Shown here piece by piece: positions 1 through 9,640 of a stretch of DNA of 38,978 bases. Positions within the stretch are counted from its first letter, which is position 1; each line of letters starts with the position of its first letter. The notes under the pieces were generated by a model, which saw only the letters and a list, made by a program, of their open reading frames with translations, did no database searches and had not been told where the DNA came from. The position numbers were made by a program, and so were the translations under genes. This stretch comes from Shewanella profunda. Lineage in GTDB: Bacteria; Pseudomonadota; Gammaproteobacteria; Enterobacterales; Shewanellaceae. The stretch spans positions 1-38,978 of the forward strand of contig NZ_JAKILG010000045.1 of assembly GCF_023283765.1 (NCBI RefSeq). Direction: 5' to 3'.

Positions 1-414
1 GTATTTAGCCGAAGGCGAAACCAAGGTGGAAACCTTTGTGGTGCTCAGTGCCGATGGCACTGCGCACACCGTCACCATCACCATTACCGGCACCAACGAT
101 GTGCCAGTGATCGCCGGTGACGACAGCGGCGCGGTCACCGAAGATGCCAGCGATCCAGTGTTAACTGACACGGGTACCCTGACCATCACCGATGCGGACA
201 GCGGCCAAGCGGTATTCCAAGCTGGCAGCGGCGCCCCAAGTGTCGGCGCCCTCGGCAGTCTGACCATTGATGCGGCGGGTAACTGGACCTACAACGTTAA
301 CAATGCCGATGTGCAGTATTTAGCCGAAGGCGAAACTAAGGTGGAAACCTTTGTGGTGCTCAGTGCCGATGGCACTGCGCACACCGTCACCATCACCATT
401 ACCGGCACCAACGA
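1..414 (+). repeat. 315-bp (105-aa) VCBS tandem repeat, last copies of the array
   Basis: Bases 1-99 recur at 316-414 with one silent difference (ACC to ACT in the Thr codon of GETK), giving a period of 315 bp or 105 residues. The array presumably continues upstream of the window. The repeat is visibly GC-richer than the rest of the gene, and identity stops abruptly at about 415, where AT-richer unique sequence begins. Near-perfect DNA identity suggests recent homogenisation by unequal recombination. Confidence 0.92.
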
Positions 415-3400
415 CTGTCCCGTAATAAATTCCGCATCAAATGCTACGGTATCTGAAGAGGGCCTACTTAACGGTATAATTGATGTTATTGGTAATTCTG
501 ATACTACAGATGATGTTTCTGCTAGCGGCACAATAAATATTAATGATGTTGATGGTGACTCTTTAAGCGTTTCACTTTCTGGCCCAACAGAATTAATGTC
601 AGGCGGACATGCTGTAAATTGGCTCTGGGATGCGAATACACAAACACTAATAGGCTACACAGGTGTTATTGGCGGATCTTCCTATGTTGAAGTTATGGCT
701 GTAGTTCTAACAGCTCCAACTTCTGGTGATTCCGGTAATTGGACTTATGATGTGACTTTAAAGGCACCACTTGATCATCCAGACACTACATCTGAAGATA
801 CTATTACATTCGATATAGGTATTACTGTTAATGATAATCATGGTGGCACCTCTACAGGTAGCTTTAGTGTTACGGTTGAAGATGACGCACCTGAAATCGC
901 ATCTATTAGCCCTGTCGAAGTAACGAATATAGATATTCCTGATACTTTAGTCGGTCTATTCTCTCTAACTGGCTATAGTGGCAGCAACAATCTTCTTGAT
1001 TTTGATGGTTTTACGATCACAGCCAAAGGATTTACCTCTTCAACAAACTCTAACTTAATTGATGCCGCAATCTATGGAAGTGGTAACGGGATAGGAGTTA
1101 GCAGTGTAGGGGCGCCTTATCATAATCTTGCTAATGAAGTAGATTTCCGTAAATTTGCAGATGGAAGTTCTGCATCGGAAGAAGTCATCATCACTCTGGA
1201 TCCTGGCACTGTTGCCTATGGCGTAAATATTCAGTTTTCCCATATGTTTGGCGGCGAGCTAGAAGTAGGAATAGTTGAGTTCTGGCGTGATGGTCAGCTT
1301 ATTGCCACTCAAACATTTAGCTCAGACGCTAATAGTGGTGACTATGCTGCTAATTTCCAGGTCTTACAAGGCGGATTTGATACCATGGTTATCAAGGCGC
1401 TAGATAATGGTCAAGGACCTTACAGCAACGATAATAGTGATTTTACAATAACGGCAATTGAATTTACTGGTTCACCAACCCCTCCAGCAATCGCTTTTGC
1501 TACGGGCGTAATAAGCCCAGAGTGGGGGGCTGATGGTAAAGGCTCATTAACTTTGACTGGCAGTACAGAAAACAATCTGCTTACGGCATCAGGCAACACA
1601 ATTACCATTACTCAAAATGCAAATACGCTTACTGGTATAGATGAAAATGGTGAATTAGTATTTAGATTAGAATTTACACCTGGAACAGGCACTTGGGAGT
1701 TTTTCCAATACCAAGAAATGCTCCAACCTTCTGATGGCGATATTGATTTCACAGTAAGAGCAACAGATCGTGATGGTGACTATACCGACGGTTCTTTCTC
1801 GGTTATTCCGCAGTTATACATAGCGCCACCTTCTGCACCAGAAGTTACCATTATTGATGACACTAATAATGACTCGTATTTAAGTCCTACTGAAGTAGGA
1901 AATGACGACGTTCAAATACAAGTTGAAATTGATGCTGCTGATTTTGCTGCTGGAGGCTATGTCAATCTCACTATTACAAACAGTGGTGTAACAACCAATG
2001 TCGAACTCAAACTGGTCAACGGTGAACTGCAACTTGCAGATGGTTCTCCAGCAACAGGTTTTAGTTATAGTAATGGTGTCATCAGTTGGACCGAAAGCAC
2101 ACCTGCGGCAGGCCAAAACATTACAGTAACCGCCAGCCAAACAAACTTTGCAGGAAATACTTCTCCTTCCGGCTCTGACAGTGCAACTGTTTATCTGCCT
2201 GATAATCGCCAAATCATTGTTAATGAAAGCGATCTTCGTGACAATATTCCTAATGTTGTCTCAAGTACAATTAGTTTCACCGCAGGAAACCAAGCACTGA
2301 CACAGTTCCGTTTTAATGAGTCAACCATTAACGCTGCGACCAACCTTGCTGCTGGTGTAAGCATAGTGTGGGCCATTGCCGCAAATGGCGCGCTAATAGG
2401 TTCGATAGATGGTATTGACGTGATTCAATTAACCCTGAGTGGCGGCTCAATTGCTGCTGGTACAACGGGTGATGTCACAATTAATGTTGAACTTCTCGAT
2501 AATATCAAGCACGTGAATGCTCTAGATGGCACAAATCTAAATTCACTGATCAATGGTATTGTTATTGAAGCTGTTAGCGCCGATGGTAGCGTTTTGACCG
2601 GTAATTTAAGCATCGTCATTAATGACGATCTAATCTCCATCGACCCTGTAAGTACCTCGGGAGTAAATAGCTCTACTGCTGCCAACATAGTAGGCGCCCT
2701 CAATATTATTGGCGCCGATGGTAATGATCATACCCTTGATGATAATTACAGCATAAGCCTTACAACGAATATTACGGGATGGAATGGAACAACAGTTACA
2801 TTCGCTAACTCTGGTATAACGGCCGATGGATTAACTGTCTTTTACTACGTTGACCCAGCTAATCCAAATGTGCTTATTGCATATACAGATACCAATGGTA
2901 CAGCCTCTGCCTATACGGGAGCAGCCAACCAAACGTTAATATTTACATTAACGACTGATTCTAATAGCAATGAGTACACTTTCGATATCAATCAAAGCAT
3001 TGATGAACTTTCGACTATCCAAATCGCAGGCTTAGTTGGTGGACAGGGCGGTATCGGTGACGCTGTCTACGTCACGAGCAATAACTCAGCGAGTGGCTAT
3101 GGTGTCTATAACGATATTTCTAAAATCCCATCAGGGGAGAATATTGCATTCACACTGACCGCCCGAGATCAAAATGGGGATCTTGGCCGTGTCAATGGCA
3201 CCAACAACGGCTTTGGAGTTGACAATCCAAGTGTTAGTGGTAACGAAGTTTTAATTGTTAATTACTCTGAAGATGCTGCTACTGCGAGTTTTAATTTTAC
3301 AGGCGCGACATCAATTCATTTTAAAGCCTATGATGAACAAGGTAATCTGCTAGGTGAAGGAAATATTACTAGCGGCCAAGTCATCCAGAACTTAGGTTCG

Positions 3401-5968
3401 ATTGGTTATATTGAATTATCAGCTTTAGCAGGGACAAACTTCCAATTTACTGGCACAACTGCACAGACAATTGTGAGCTCCACTCAAAATGTCGATTTAC
3501 ATTTTGATGTAACAGTCACAGATAGTGATGGTGATACTAATACTGGCGAATTCAACGTCCATCTAGAAGCACCAAATACAACCCCAATCGAACCTGTTGC
3601 TCTAACCACTAACGCTATTGCGAGCCTTAACGAAGCTGACTTGCAGGCTGGCGCTCCGGACATGAGTGTACAAACACTCAGCTTTAAGTCCGGTAGCAAC
3701 TCAATTGGTAGCTTCCAATTTGGCGATTTTAGTAGTATTTCCGTAACAGGTATTAATGCTCAAATTCATTGGGCGGTTAATGCTGCAGGCCAATTAATTG
3801 GTACCGTTTATGGACGCGAAGCACTTCGCTTAACCTTAGATTGGGATCGTATTAATGCAGGAGAACAGGGAGATGTCACAGTTACCGCAGAATTACTCAC
3901 TAATTTACCCCACAGCGTAAATGTGGATAGTCTTACGGTAAATGGAATTAAAGTTGTTGCTATCGATGGTGCGGGTAATACAGCACATTCCACTGTCACG
4001 GTTACTGTTGCTGATGATGTGGATATTGCGAAAAATGATACAGCTCAACTCGATGTCGTTGTTGACTCATTTACGTTTTCTGGAGTCGTTGCTAATTGGC
4101 AGAGCACCACTGGTGGTACGAATGTCACTAAATCTGACGGGCCAGATAACGATACAGGGCTAGACCAAATTCGTTGGGGGAATCCATCTGGTTGGTATGG
4201 AAACCAATCAGGCTATGGGTTTATGGATAATGATACAGCTCTACAGGGCTCATTATCACTCAACCAAGATATCGTTTTGGGTACTTTCACTCACTACAAT
4301 TATTCCATTACATCAGGTACGTCGATTACTGCAGCCACGATGCAAGTGACCTTTAGTGTGACGGATGCATACGGAGTAACAACACCAGTAACCTTAACAC
4401 TTAACTTCAACCACAACGAAACACCTAATACTAACGACCCAATGGCTTCACGCGACATAGTGACGGTGGGCCAAACGAGTGTTACCTTCAACTATGAAGG
4501 CCAAGTATATACAATGCAAGTCATTGGTTTTAAAGATACTAACGGCAATATTGTCACATCTATCTACACTAATGAGGATGCAGCGACCAGTTATGAACTA
4601 GTAGTTCGTATGGTTGCAGGTAATGGATATACCTTGCCGCACACAGATGGCAATGTATTGACAAACGACGTTGTAGGAGCAGATGGTCCCCTTACTATTG
4701 TGGGAGTAGCAAGTGGCGATCACACCAATACAGGTGTATATGGTCAAGTAGGTTCAACCATAACTGGCTTATATGGCACGCTTATGCTTAAAGCAGATGG
4801 AACCTATGAGTATCAAGTCACTGCCAATGCTAACCAACTACCTGCAACAGGAGCGGTAGAAACCTTCACTTACACCATTCGCGATAGTGATGGTGATATA
4901 TCAAGTGCAACCTTGAAGATCAACGTTAATCCCGTCAATAGCGATGGTATTAATATTGCTGATGCCAATAGCATTACCACCCAAGGCTCTAGCCTTAACG
5001 ACACTATGGTTGTTGTGGACGGTGAAAATGCGAACCAAGATAATAGATTAAATGTCACCTTTGGCGGAGGGGAAAGCGGTATTATCACAAACCGTGATCA
5101 TCAGCAAGTTACGGCCTCTGGCTCCAATAAGAAGAGTTACAGCATTAATGAAGTGCAAGTCGTCAATGGTGGTGATGGCAATGATCATATTGAGACTGGT
5201 AAAGGAAACGATATTATCTATGCGGGGAGAACTGGCTCGACTGGATATGGTTCCGATGACTCTCTTGAGCTATCAGTCAACACGCTCTTAAATCACCATA
5301 TAATGACAGGCACATTAACTGGCTCAAATAAAATTGTCGATAGTGACGGTTTATTGTTAGCGAATGACGTAAATTCACACAAAGCCGATATTGTAAATGG
5401 TGGAAGTGGTGACGACCAAATTTATGGTCAATCTGGCTCTGACATTCTATATGGCCATACTGGTAATGATTATATTGACGGCGGTAGCCACAACGATGCA
5501 CTTCGTGGTGGTGAGGGCAACGATACTCTCATCGGTGGCCTTGGGGATGACGTATTAAGAGGTGATAGTGGTGCAGATACCTTCGTTTGGAGATACGCAG
5601 AGTCAGGCACTGACCATATAACGGACTTCAATATCAATGAGGACAAATTAGATCTTAGCGATCTACTTCAAGGTGAAAATAGCAATACGCTAGATAATTA
5701 TTTGAACTTTAGCTTGAATAGTAGTGGTTCTACGGTTATCGATATTGATGCCAATCTTGATGGCGTATTTGAACAACATATCATTCTTGATGGTGTGGAT
5801 TTGTTCAGCGCATATGGGACAACAAATGATACTGGAATTATTAATGGCCTACTCGGCACCAATGGCAATGGTCCATTAATTATCGACACCCAGCCTGTAA
5901 CTCCAGAGACACCGCAGGGAGTTACAACACTGAATGATCCTAATAATAATGGCACTGTGATCCCTTAA
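2..5968 (+). CDS. bpfA: C-terminal part of giant VCBS/RTX biofilm adhesin (BpfA/LapA type), 5' end outside window
   Basis: The reading frame is open from base 2, so the N-terminus (retention module and LapG cleavage site in this family) lies upstream. Visible order: the end of a high-identity VCBS tandem array (to about nt 415); a T1SS-143-like beta-sandwich domain (about nt 420-890); several Ig-like or lectin-like modules; two diverged copies of one module (about nt 2206-2640 and 3600-4020); then glycine/aspartate-rich RTX calcium-binding nonapeptides (about nt 5158-5235 and 5390-5590, for example GGEGNDTLIGGLGDD). The C-terminal secretion-target region follows (ADTFVW ... ITDFN ... LDLSDLL). 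This is the classic end of a type I secreted adhesin, and the exporter genes lie directly downstream. Role: surface adhesin for biofilm attachment, folding in external calcium. The family is certain; the symbol rests on synteny with Shewanella bpf loci. Confidence 0.93.
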   Translation, partial: YLAEGETKVETFVVLSADGTAHTVTITITGTNDVPVIAGDDSGAVTEDASDPVLTDTGTLTITDADSGQAVFQAGSGAPSVGALGSLTIDAAGNWTYNVNNADVQYLAEGETKVETFVVLSADGTAHTVTITITGTNDCPVINSASNATVSEEGLLNGIIDVIGNSDTTDDVSASGTININDVDGDSLSVSLSGPTELMSGGHAVNWLWDANTQTLIGYTGVIGGSSYVEVMAVVLTAPTSGDSGNWTYDVTLKAPLDHPDTTSEDTITFDIGITVNDNHGGTSTGSFSVTVEDDAPEIASISPVEVTNIDIPDTLVGLFSLTGYSGSNNLLDFDGFTITAKGFTSSTNSNLIDAAIYGSGNGIGVSSVGAPYHNLANEVDFRKFADGSSASEEVIITLDPGTVAYGVNIQFSHMFGGELEVGIVEFWRDGQLIATQTFSSDANSGDYAANFQVLQGGFDTMVIKALDNGQGPYSNDNSDFTITAIEFTGSPTPPAIAFATGVISPEWGADGKGSLTLTGSTENNLLTASGNTITITQNANTLTGIDENGELVFRLEFTPGTGTWEFFQYQEMLQPSDGDIDFTVRATDRDGDYTDGSFSVIPQLYIAPPSAPEVTIIDDTNNDSYLSPTEVGNDDVQIQVEIDAADFAAGGYVNLTITNSGVTTNVELKLVNGELQLADGSPATGFSYSNGVISWTESTPAAGQNITVTASQTNFAGNTSPSGSDSATVYLPDNRQIIVNESDLRDNIPNVVSSTISFTAGNQALTQFRFNESTINAATNLAAGVSIVWAIAANGALIGSIDGIDVIQLTLSGGSIAAGTTGDVTINVELLDNIKHVNALDGTNLNSLINGIVIEAVSADGSVLTGNLSIVINDDLISIDPVSTSGVNSSTAANIVGALNIIGADGNDHTLDDNYSISLTTNITGWNGTTVTFANSGITADGLTVFYYVDPANPNVLIAYTDTNGTASAYTGAANQTLIFTLTTDSNSNEYTFDINQSIDELSTIQIAGLVGGQGGIGDAVYVTSNNSASGYGVYNDISKIPSGENIAFTLTARDQNGDLGRVNGTNNGFGVDNPSVSGNEVLIVNYSEDAATASFNFTGATSIHFKAYDEQGNLLGEGNITSGQVIQNLGSIGYIELSALAGTNFQFTGTTAQTIVSSTQNVDLHFDVTVTDSDGDTNTGEFNVHLEAPNTTPIEPVALTTNAIASLNEADLQAGAPDMSVQTLSFKSGSNSIGSFQFGDFSSISVTGINAQIHWAVNAAGQLIGTVYGREALRLTLDWDRINAGEQGDVTVTAELLTNLPHSVNVDSLTVNGIKVVAIDGAGNTAHSTVTVTVADDVDIAKNDTAQLDVVVDSFTFSGVVANWQSTTGGTNVTKSDGPDNDTGLDQIRWGNPSGWYGNQSGYGFMDNDTALQGSLSLNQDIVLGTFTHYNYSITSGTSITAATMQVTFSVTDAYGVTTPVTLTLNFNHNETPNTNDPMASRDIVTVGQTSVTFNYEGQVYTMQVIGFKDTNGNIVTSIYTNEDAATSYELVVRMVAGNGYTLPHTDGNVLTNDVVGADGPLTIVGVASGDHTNTGVYGQVGSTITGLYGTLMLKADGTYEYQVTANANQLPATGAVETFTYTIRDSDGDISSATLKINVNPVNSDGINIADANSITTQGSSLNDTMVVVDGENANQDNRLNVTFGGGESGIITNRDHQQVTASGSNKKSYSINEVQVVNGGDGNDHIETGKGNDIIYAGRTGSTGYGSDDSLELSVNTLLNHHIMTGTLTGSNKIVDSDGLLLANDVNSHKADIVNGGSGDDQIYGQSGSDILYGHTGNDYIDGGSHNDALRGGEGNDTLIGGLGDDVLRGDSGADTFVWRYAESGTDHITDFNINEDKLDLSDLLQGENSNTLDNYLNFSLNSSGSTVIDIDANLDGVFEQHIILDGVDLFSAYGTTNDTGIINGLLGTNGNGPLIIDTQPVTPETPQGVTTLNDPNNNGTVIP

Positions 5969-5981
5969 ATAAAATCGTTTT

Positions 5982-6007
5982 GATGGCCTATAGAAATATA
6001 GGCCATC
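5982..6007 (+). promoter_or_regulatory. Intercistronic hairpin with GAAA loop between adhesin and exporter genes
   Basis: A perfect 11-bp inverted repeat (GATGGCCTATA, loop GAAA, TATAGGCCATC) sits 13 bases after the adhesin stop codon and 50 bases before the exporter start. No T-tract follows on the plus strand, so it is not a standard intrinsic terminator. It could protect the 3' end of the adhesin mRNA or separate its level from the exporter genes. The structure is seen directly; the role is inferred. Confidence 0.6.
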
Positions 6008-6057
6008 ATGAACGATACTTCAGATAACCATATAAAAATCAAAGGATAGATAATTAG

Positions 6058-8235
6058 GTGCCTGTTACAGCGTCTGAAAGAGTTGAGCAGTGGACTATTT
6101 CTGCTTCACAGCGAGTTATAGTAGATCCATTGCTAGATTGTTTAGTGCTCCTTACTGAACATTTTGGAAACCCATGCTCAAGCGATTCGCTTGCGGCAGG
6201 TTTACCCTTGTCTGGTGCTCTTTTAACACCAGATCTACTTCCACAAGCCGCGTCTCGCGCGGGTTTAGCAGCAAAGTTATCTCGTAAAGGATTAAATGAA
6301 GTCTCCCCAATACTGCTTCCCTGTATTTTGTTATTAAAGGATCAGAAAGCCTGTATATTACGCGAGCTCAATTTAGATTCAGATAAAGCTGTCATTCAAT
6401 TACCCGAAACGGGTGGAGAAGAGACACTTAATATTGAGTCACTCGAGGCCTTATACGTAGGTTATTTATTTTTAGTAAAACAAGAATACCGTGGTGACAT
6501 GGGCTTTGATGTTTATCTTCACGATAATAAAACCCATTGGTTACTCCAAACTCTCAAGGATTCAGCGCCTATTTATCGTGATGCACTTATTGCATCGGTT
6601 TTAGTGAACCTGTTTGCACTCGTTTCGCCACTTTTTATCATGAATGTATATGACAAAGTTGTCCCCAATCTCGCTTTTGAATCTCTCTGGGTTCTCGCAA
6701 TTGGTGCTTCTATTGCTTATATGTTTGATCTTGTTATGCGCCAATTACGAAGCTACCTAATTGATATAGCAGGAAAAAAAGTAGATATCATCGTCTCATC
6801 ACAACTATTCGCTAAAGCCATTGGCATCCCGCTTAAGAAACGCTCACCCAGTATCGGCGGTATGGCAAAGCAACTCGGTGAATTTGATAATATTCGTGAA
6901 ATTTTAACCTCAGCGACAATTACAACCTTAGTTGATTTACCTTTTGCGTTATTCTTCATAATCATTATCTACATCGTAGCTGGAGATCTTGCCATTATCC
7001 CCGTTATCGGGGGCGTCATCATTATAGGTTTTACGCTCTACACTCAACCAAAATTAAAAGCGGCGATTGAAGAAGGTAATAAGTTTTCAAGCTTGAAGCA
7101 TGGACATTTAATTGAAAGCCTCTCAGCACTAGAATCAATAAAAGCCAATGGTGCCGAAGGTATAGTGCAAAGAAGCTGGCAGCAAATGATAGGCCATAGT
7201 GCAAACTGGCAATTAAGATCTAAAAACCTGTCTAATTCAGTGTCAAATATTGCAAACTTTATTGTCCAATTTACCGTTGTTAGCGTGGTAATTCTAGGGG
7301 TCTACCGAGTTTCTGATAATGTAATTTCTATGGGGGGGATCATTGCGGCGGTAATGTTATCTAGTCGAGCCATAGCACCCATGGCACAACTTGCAGGACT
7401 CATGACCAGAGCAAATCATACGGCGAGTGCATTACGTCAATTAAATGAATTAATGATTCAAGAGGACGAATTTGAAAATAAAGGTCATTTAGTTAGTAAG
7501 CAGAGATTGTTAGGCAAGATTAATGTCGATCATGTTGGCTTTAGCTACCCAGGTTCAGAAAAGCCCGTGTTATATCCCATGTCTCTGACGATGAATCCCG
7601 GTGAACGAATCGCAATTATCGGCCGCAATGGTTCAGGTAAAAGTACACTGGCAAAACTCTTAGTGGGCCTTTTCCAGCCCACAACTGGCAGTCTACGTTA
7701 TGACGGTATCGATTCTGCGCAAATTCATCCTAGCGATCTACGCCGTAACTTCGGTTATTTGCCCCAAGATGTGACGTTATTTCACGGCACGATTAGGGAT
7801 AATATTCTCTTTGGTACTCGCCAAGTCACTGAACACCAACTGATACGGGCTGTACAACTATCAGGCGTAAGCCAATTTACTCATCTTGAAGCTGAGGGCT
7901 TAGATCAACAGGTTGGTGAAGGTGGTATGTCACTTAGCCGTGGACAGAGGCAAACAGTAGCCCTTGCAAGGGCTACGCTCAATGATCCCCCAGTACTCTT
8001 GATGGATGAACCAACGGCAAGCTTAGATGCTCGTGCTGAGCAACAGTTTATTCGCTCAATGCAAAATGTGAGCAAAGACAGAACCCTATTGTTAATTACG
8101 CACAAAATGCATTTATTACAACTGGTTGATCGCATTATTGTGCTCGAGCGCGGTCATGTCGTTGCTGATGGTCCTAAAGCTGAAGTGTTAGAAAAACTCA
8201 ATTTTGGCCTGTTCAATGGGGGCAGTAAAAAATGA
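6058..8235 (+). CDS. Type I secretion system permease/ATPase (LapB/AggB-like)
   Basis: This is a 725-aa inner-membrane ABC exporter that would drive secretion of the adjacent adhesin. An N-terminal C39-peptidase-like domain (about residues 10-130) appears to lack the catalytic cysteine context, as in exporters of non-cleaved RTX substrates. A six-helix transmembrane domain follows (about 165-450), then the ATPase with Walker A GRNGSGKST, signature LSRGQRQ, Walker B VLLMDEPTAS and H-loop ITHK. The GTG start has AAAGGA eleven bases upstream. The last codons overlap the next gene by ATGA, implying translational coupling. Family assignment is firm; substrate assignment comes from position. Confidence 0.95.
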   Translation: MPVTASERVEQWTISASQRVIVDPLLDCLVLLTEHFGNPCSSDSLAAGLPLSGALLTPDLLPQAASRAGLAAKLSRKGLNEVSPILLPCILLLKDQKACILRELNLDSDKAVIQLPETGGEETLNIESLEALYVGYLFLVKQEYRGDMGFDVYLHDNKTHWLLQTLKDSAPIYRDALIASVLVNLFALVSPLFIMNVYDKVVPNLAFESLWVLAIGASIAYMFDLVMRQLRSYLIDIAGKKVDIIVSSQLFAKAIGIPLKKRSPSIGGMAKQLGEFDNIREILTSATITTLVDLPFALFFIIIIYIVAGDLAIIPVIGGVIIIGFTLYTQPKLKAAIEEGNKFSSLKHGHLIESLSALESIKANGAEGIVQRSWQQMIGHSANWQLRSKNLSNSVSNIANFIVQFTVVSVVILGVYRVSDNVISMGGIIAAVMLSSRAIAPMAQLAGLMTRANHTASALRQLNELMIQEDEFENKGHLVSKQRLLGKINVDHVGFSYPGSEKPVLYPMSLTMNPGERIAIIGRNGSGKSTLAKLLVGLFQPTTGSLRYDGIDSAQIHPSDLRRNFGYLPQDVTLFHGTIRDNILFGTRQVTEHQLIRAVQLSGVSQFTHLEAEGLDQQVGEGGMSLSRGQRQTVALARATLNDPPVLLMDEPTASLDARAEQQFIRSMQNVSKDRTLLLITHKMHLLQLVDRIIVLERGHVVADGPKAEVLEKLNFGLFNGGSKK

Positions 8236-9614
8236 GTAAACACTTAACGGCTAATGATCTGGACATGGTCGATGATGTCTATGGTGCCATGATGACCGAT
8301 GCACCAACTGGGCACCGATTAATTATTTGGGCAATGGCGGCTATGATTGTCTGTTTTTTGTTGTGGGCTGCTTTTGCCAAACTAGACAAAGTCACCACAG
8401 GTTCAGGCAAAGTGATCCCCTCCTCTCAGGTTCAGGTCATTCAAAGCTTGGACGGCGGCATAATGCAGGAGCTCTACGTACGAGAAGGTGAACTCGTTAC
8501 CAAAGGACAACCCTTAGTACGGATTGACGATACTCGCTTTCGCTCGGATTTTGCCCAACAAGAACAGGAGGTTTTTGGTTTAAAAACCAATGCTATTCGT
8601 ATGCGAGCCGAACTGGATAGTATATTAATTTCCGATATGACCTCTGACTGGCGTGAGCAAGTTTTGATCACCAAAAAAGCCTTAGTTTTCCCCGATACTA
8701 TAGTGGCTGCTGAGCCGGCACTCGTACACAGGCAACAGGAGGAATACAACGGTCGTTTAGATAACCTCAGCAACCAGCTTGAAATATTGGTACGCCAAAT
8801 TCAGCAACGGCAACAGGAAATTGATGAGCTTGCCTCAAAAACCACGACGCTAACGACAAGTATGCAGTTGATCTCCAGAGAGTTAGAGCTGACTCGCCCC
8901 TTAGCCAGAAAAGGCATTGTACCTGAAGTCGAATTGCTCAAGTTAGAACGTGCGGTTAACGATGCTCAAGGTGAACTCAACTCGCTACGATTACTCAGAC
9001 CAAAAGTAAAATCAGCCTTAGATGAAGCAATTTTAAAACGTCGGGAGGCTGTATTTGTGTATGCCGCCGATTTGCGGGCGCAGCTTAACGAGACCCAAAC
9101 TCGATTATCTCGCATGAATGAGGCTCAGGTCGGTGCGCAGGATAAAGTCAGCAAAGCCATTATCGCCTCCCCTGTTAACGGTACAATTAAAACAACGCAT
9201 ATCAATACATTAGGTGGAGTCGTACAACCTGGGGTCAATATTATTGAGATTGTTCCTTCCGAGGATCAATTACTGATAGAAACCAAAGTGCTGCCAAAGG
9301 ACATTGCTTTTTTACATCCAGGATTACCTGCGATAGTTAAAGTCACCGCCTATGATTTCACTCGTTATGGCGGTCTTAAAGGTACTGTTGAACATATCAG
9401 TGCAGATACATCACAGGATGAAGAGGGAAATAGCTTCTATCTTATTAGGGTGAGAACAGAAGAATCGAGTTTAGTTAAAGACGATGGCACACAGATGCCA
9501 ATTATCCCGGGAATGTTAACTACAGTTGATGTTATCACGGGACAAAGATCCATTCTTGAGTACATTTTAAATCCAATTTTAAGGGCTAAGGATACTGCGC
9601 TCAGAGAGCGTTAA
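8232..9614 (+). CDS. HlyD-family type I secretion periplasmic adaptor (LapC/AggC-like)
   Basis: This 460-aa membrane-fusion protein would link the ABC exporter to the outer-membrane channel. It has a short cytoplasmic N-terminus, one transmembrane helix (about residues 29-48, LIIWAMAAMIVCFLLWAAF), a lipoyl half-motif (about 60-95), a long coiled-coil hairpin rich in Q, E, R and L (about 150-290), the second lipoyl half (ASPVNGTIKTTHINTLGGVV) and a C-terminal beta-barrel domain. Length and layout match HlyD/PrtE adaptors. Its ATG lies inside the stop of the exporter gene, so the two are co-translated. A 26-bp gap leads to the TolC-like gene. Confidence 0.95.
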   Translation: MSKHLTANDLDMVDDVYGAMMTDAPTGHRLIIWAMAAMIVCFLLWAAFAKLDKVTTGSGKVIPSSQVQVIQSLDGGIMQELYVREGELVTKGQPLVRIDDTRFRSDFAQQEQEVFGLKTNAIRMRAELDSILISDMTSDWREQVLITKKALVFPDTIVAAEPALVHRQQEEYNGRLDNLSNQLEILVRQIQQRQQEIDELASKTTTLTTSMQLISRELELTRPLARKGIVPEVELLKLERAVNDAQGELNSLRLLRPKVKSALDEAILKRREAVFVYAADLRAQLNETQTRLSRMNEAQVGAQDKVSKAIIASPVNGTIKTTHINTLGGVVQPGVNIIEIVPSEDQLLIETKVLPKDIAFLHPGLPAIVKVTAYDFTRYGGLKGTVEHISADTSQDEEGNSFYLIRVRTEESSLVKDDGTQMPIIPGMLTTVDVITGQRSILEYILNPILRAKDTALRER

Positions 9615-9640
9615 GCCTGTTATAAACCGGGAGGTTTGCA

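Noticed and set aside
289..5955. Many open frames on the minus strand inside the adhesin gene, and one plus-strand frame at 3942-4163
   Set aside because: They overlap clearly coding sequence, lack ribosome sites and arise from the repetitive codon pattern of the adhesin.
6058..8235. Bacteriocin exporter with an active C39 peptidase
   Set aside because: The N-terminal domain shows no evident catalytic Cys/His arrangement, and the neighbours are adhesin and LapG/LapD genes, not small double-glycine peptides.
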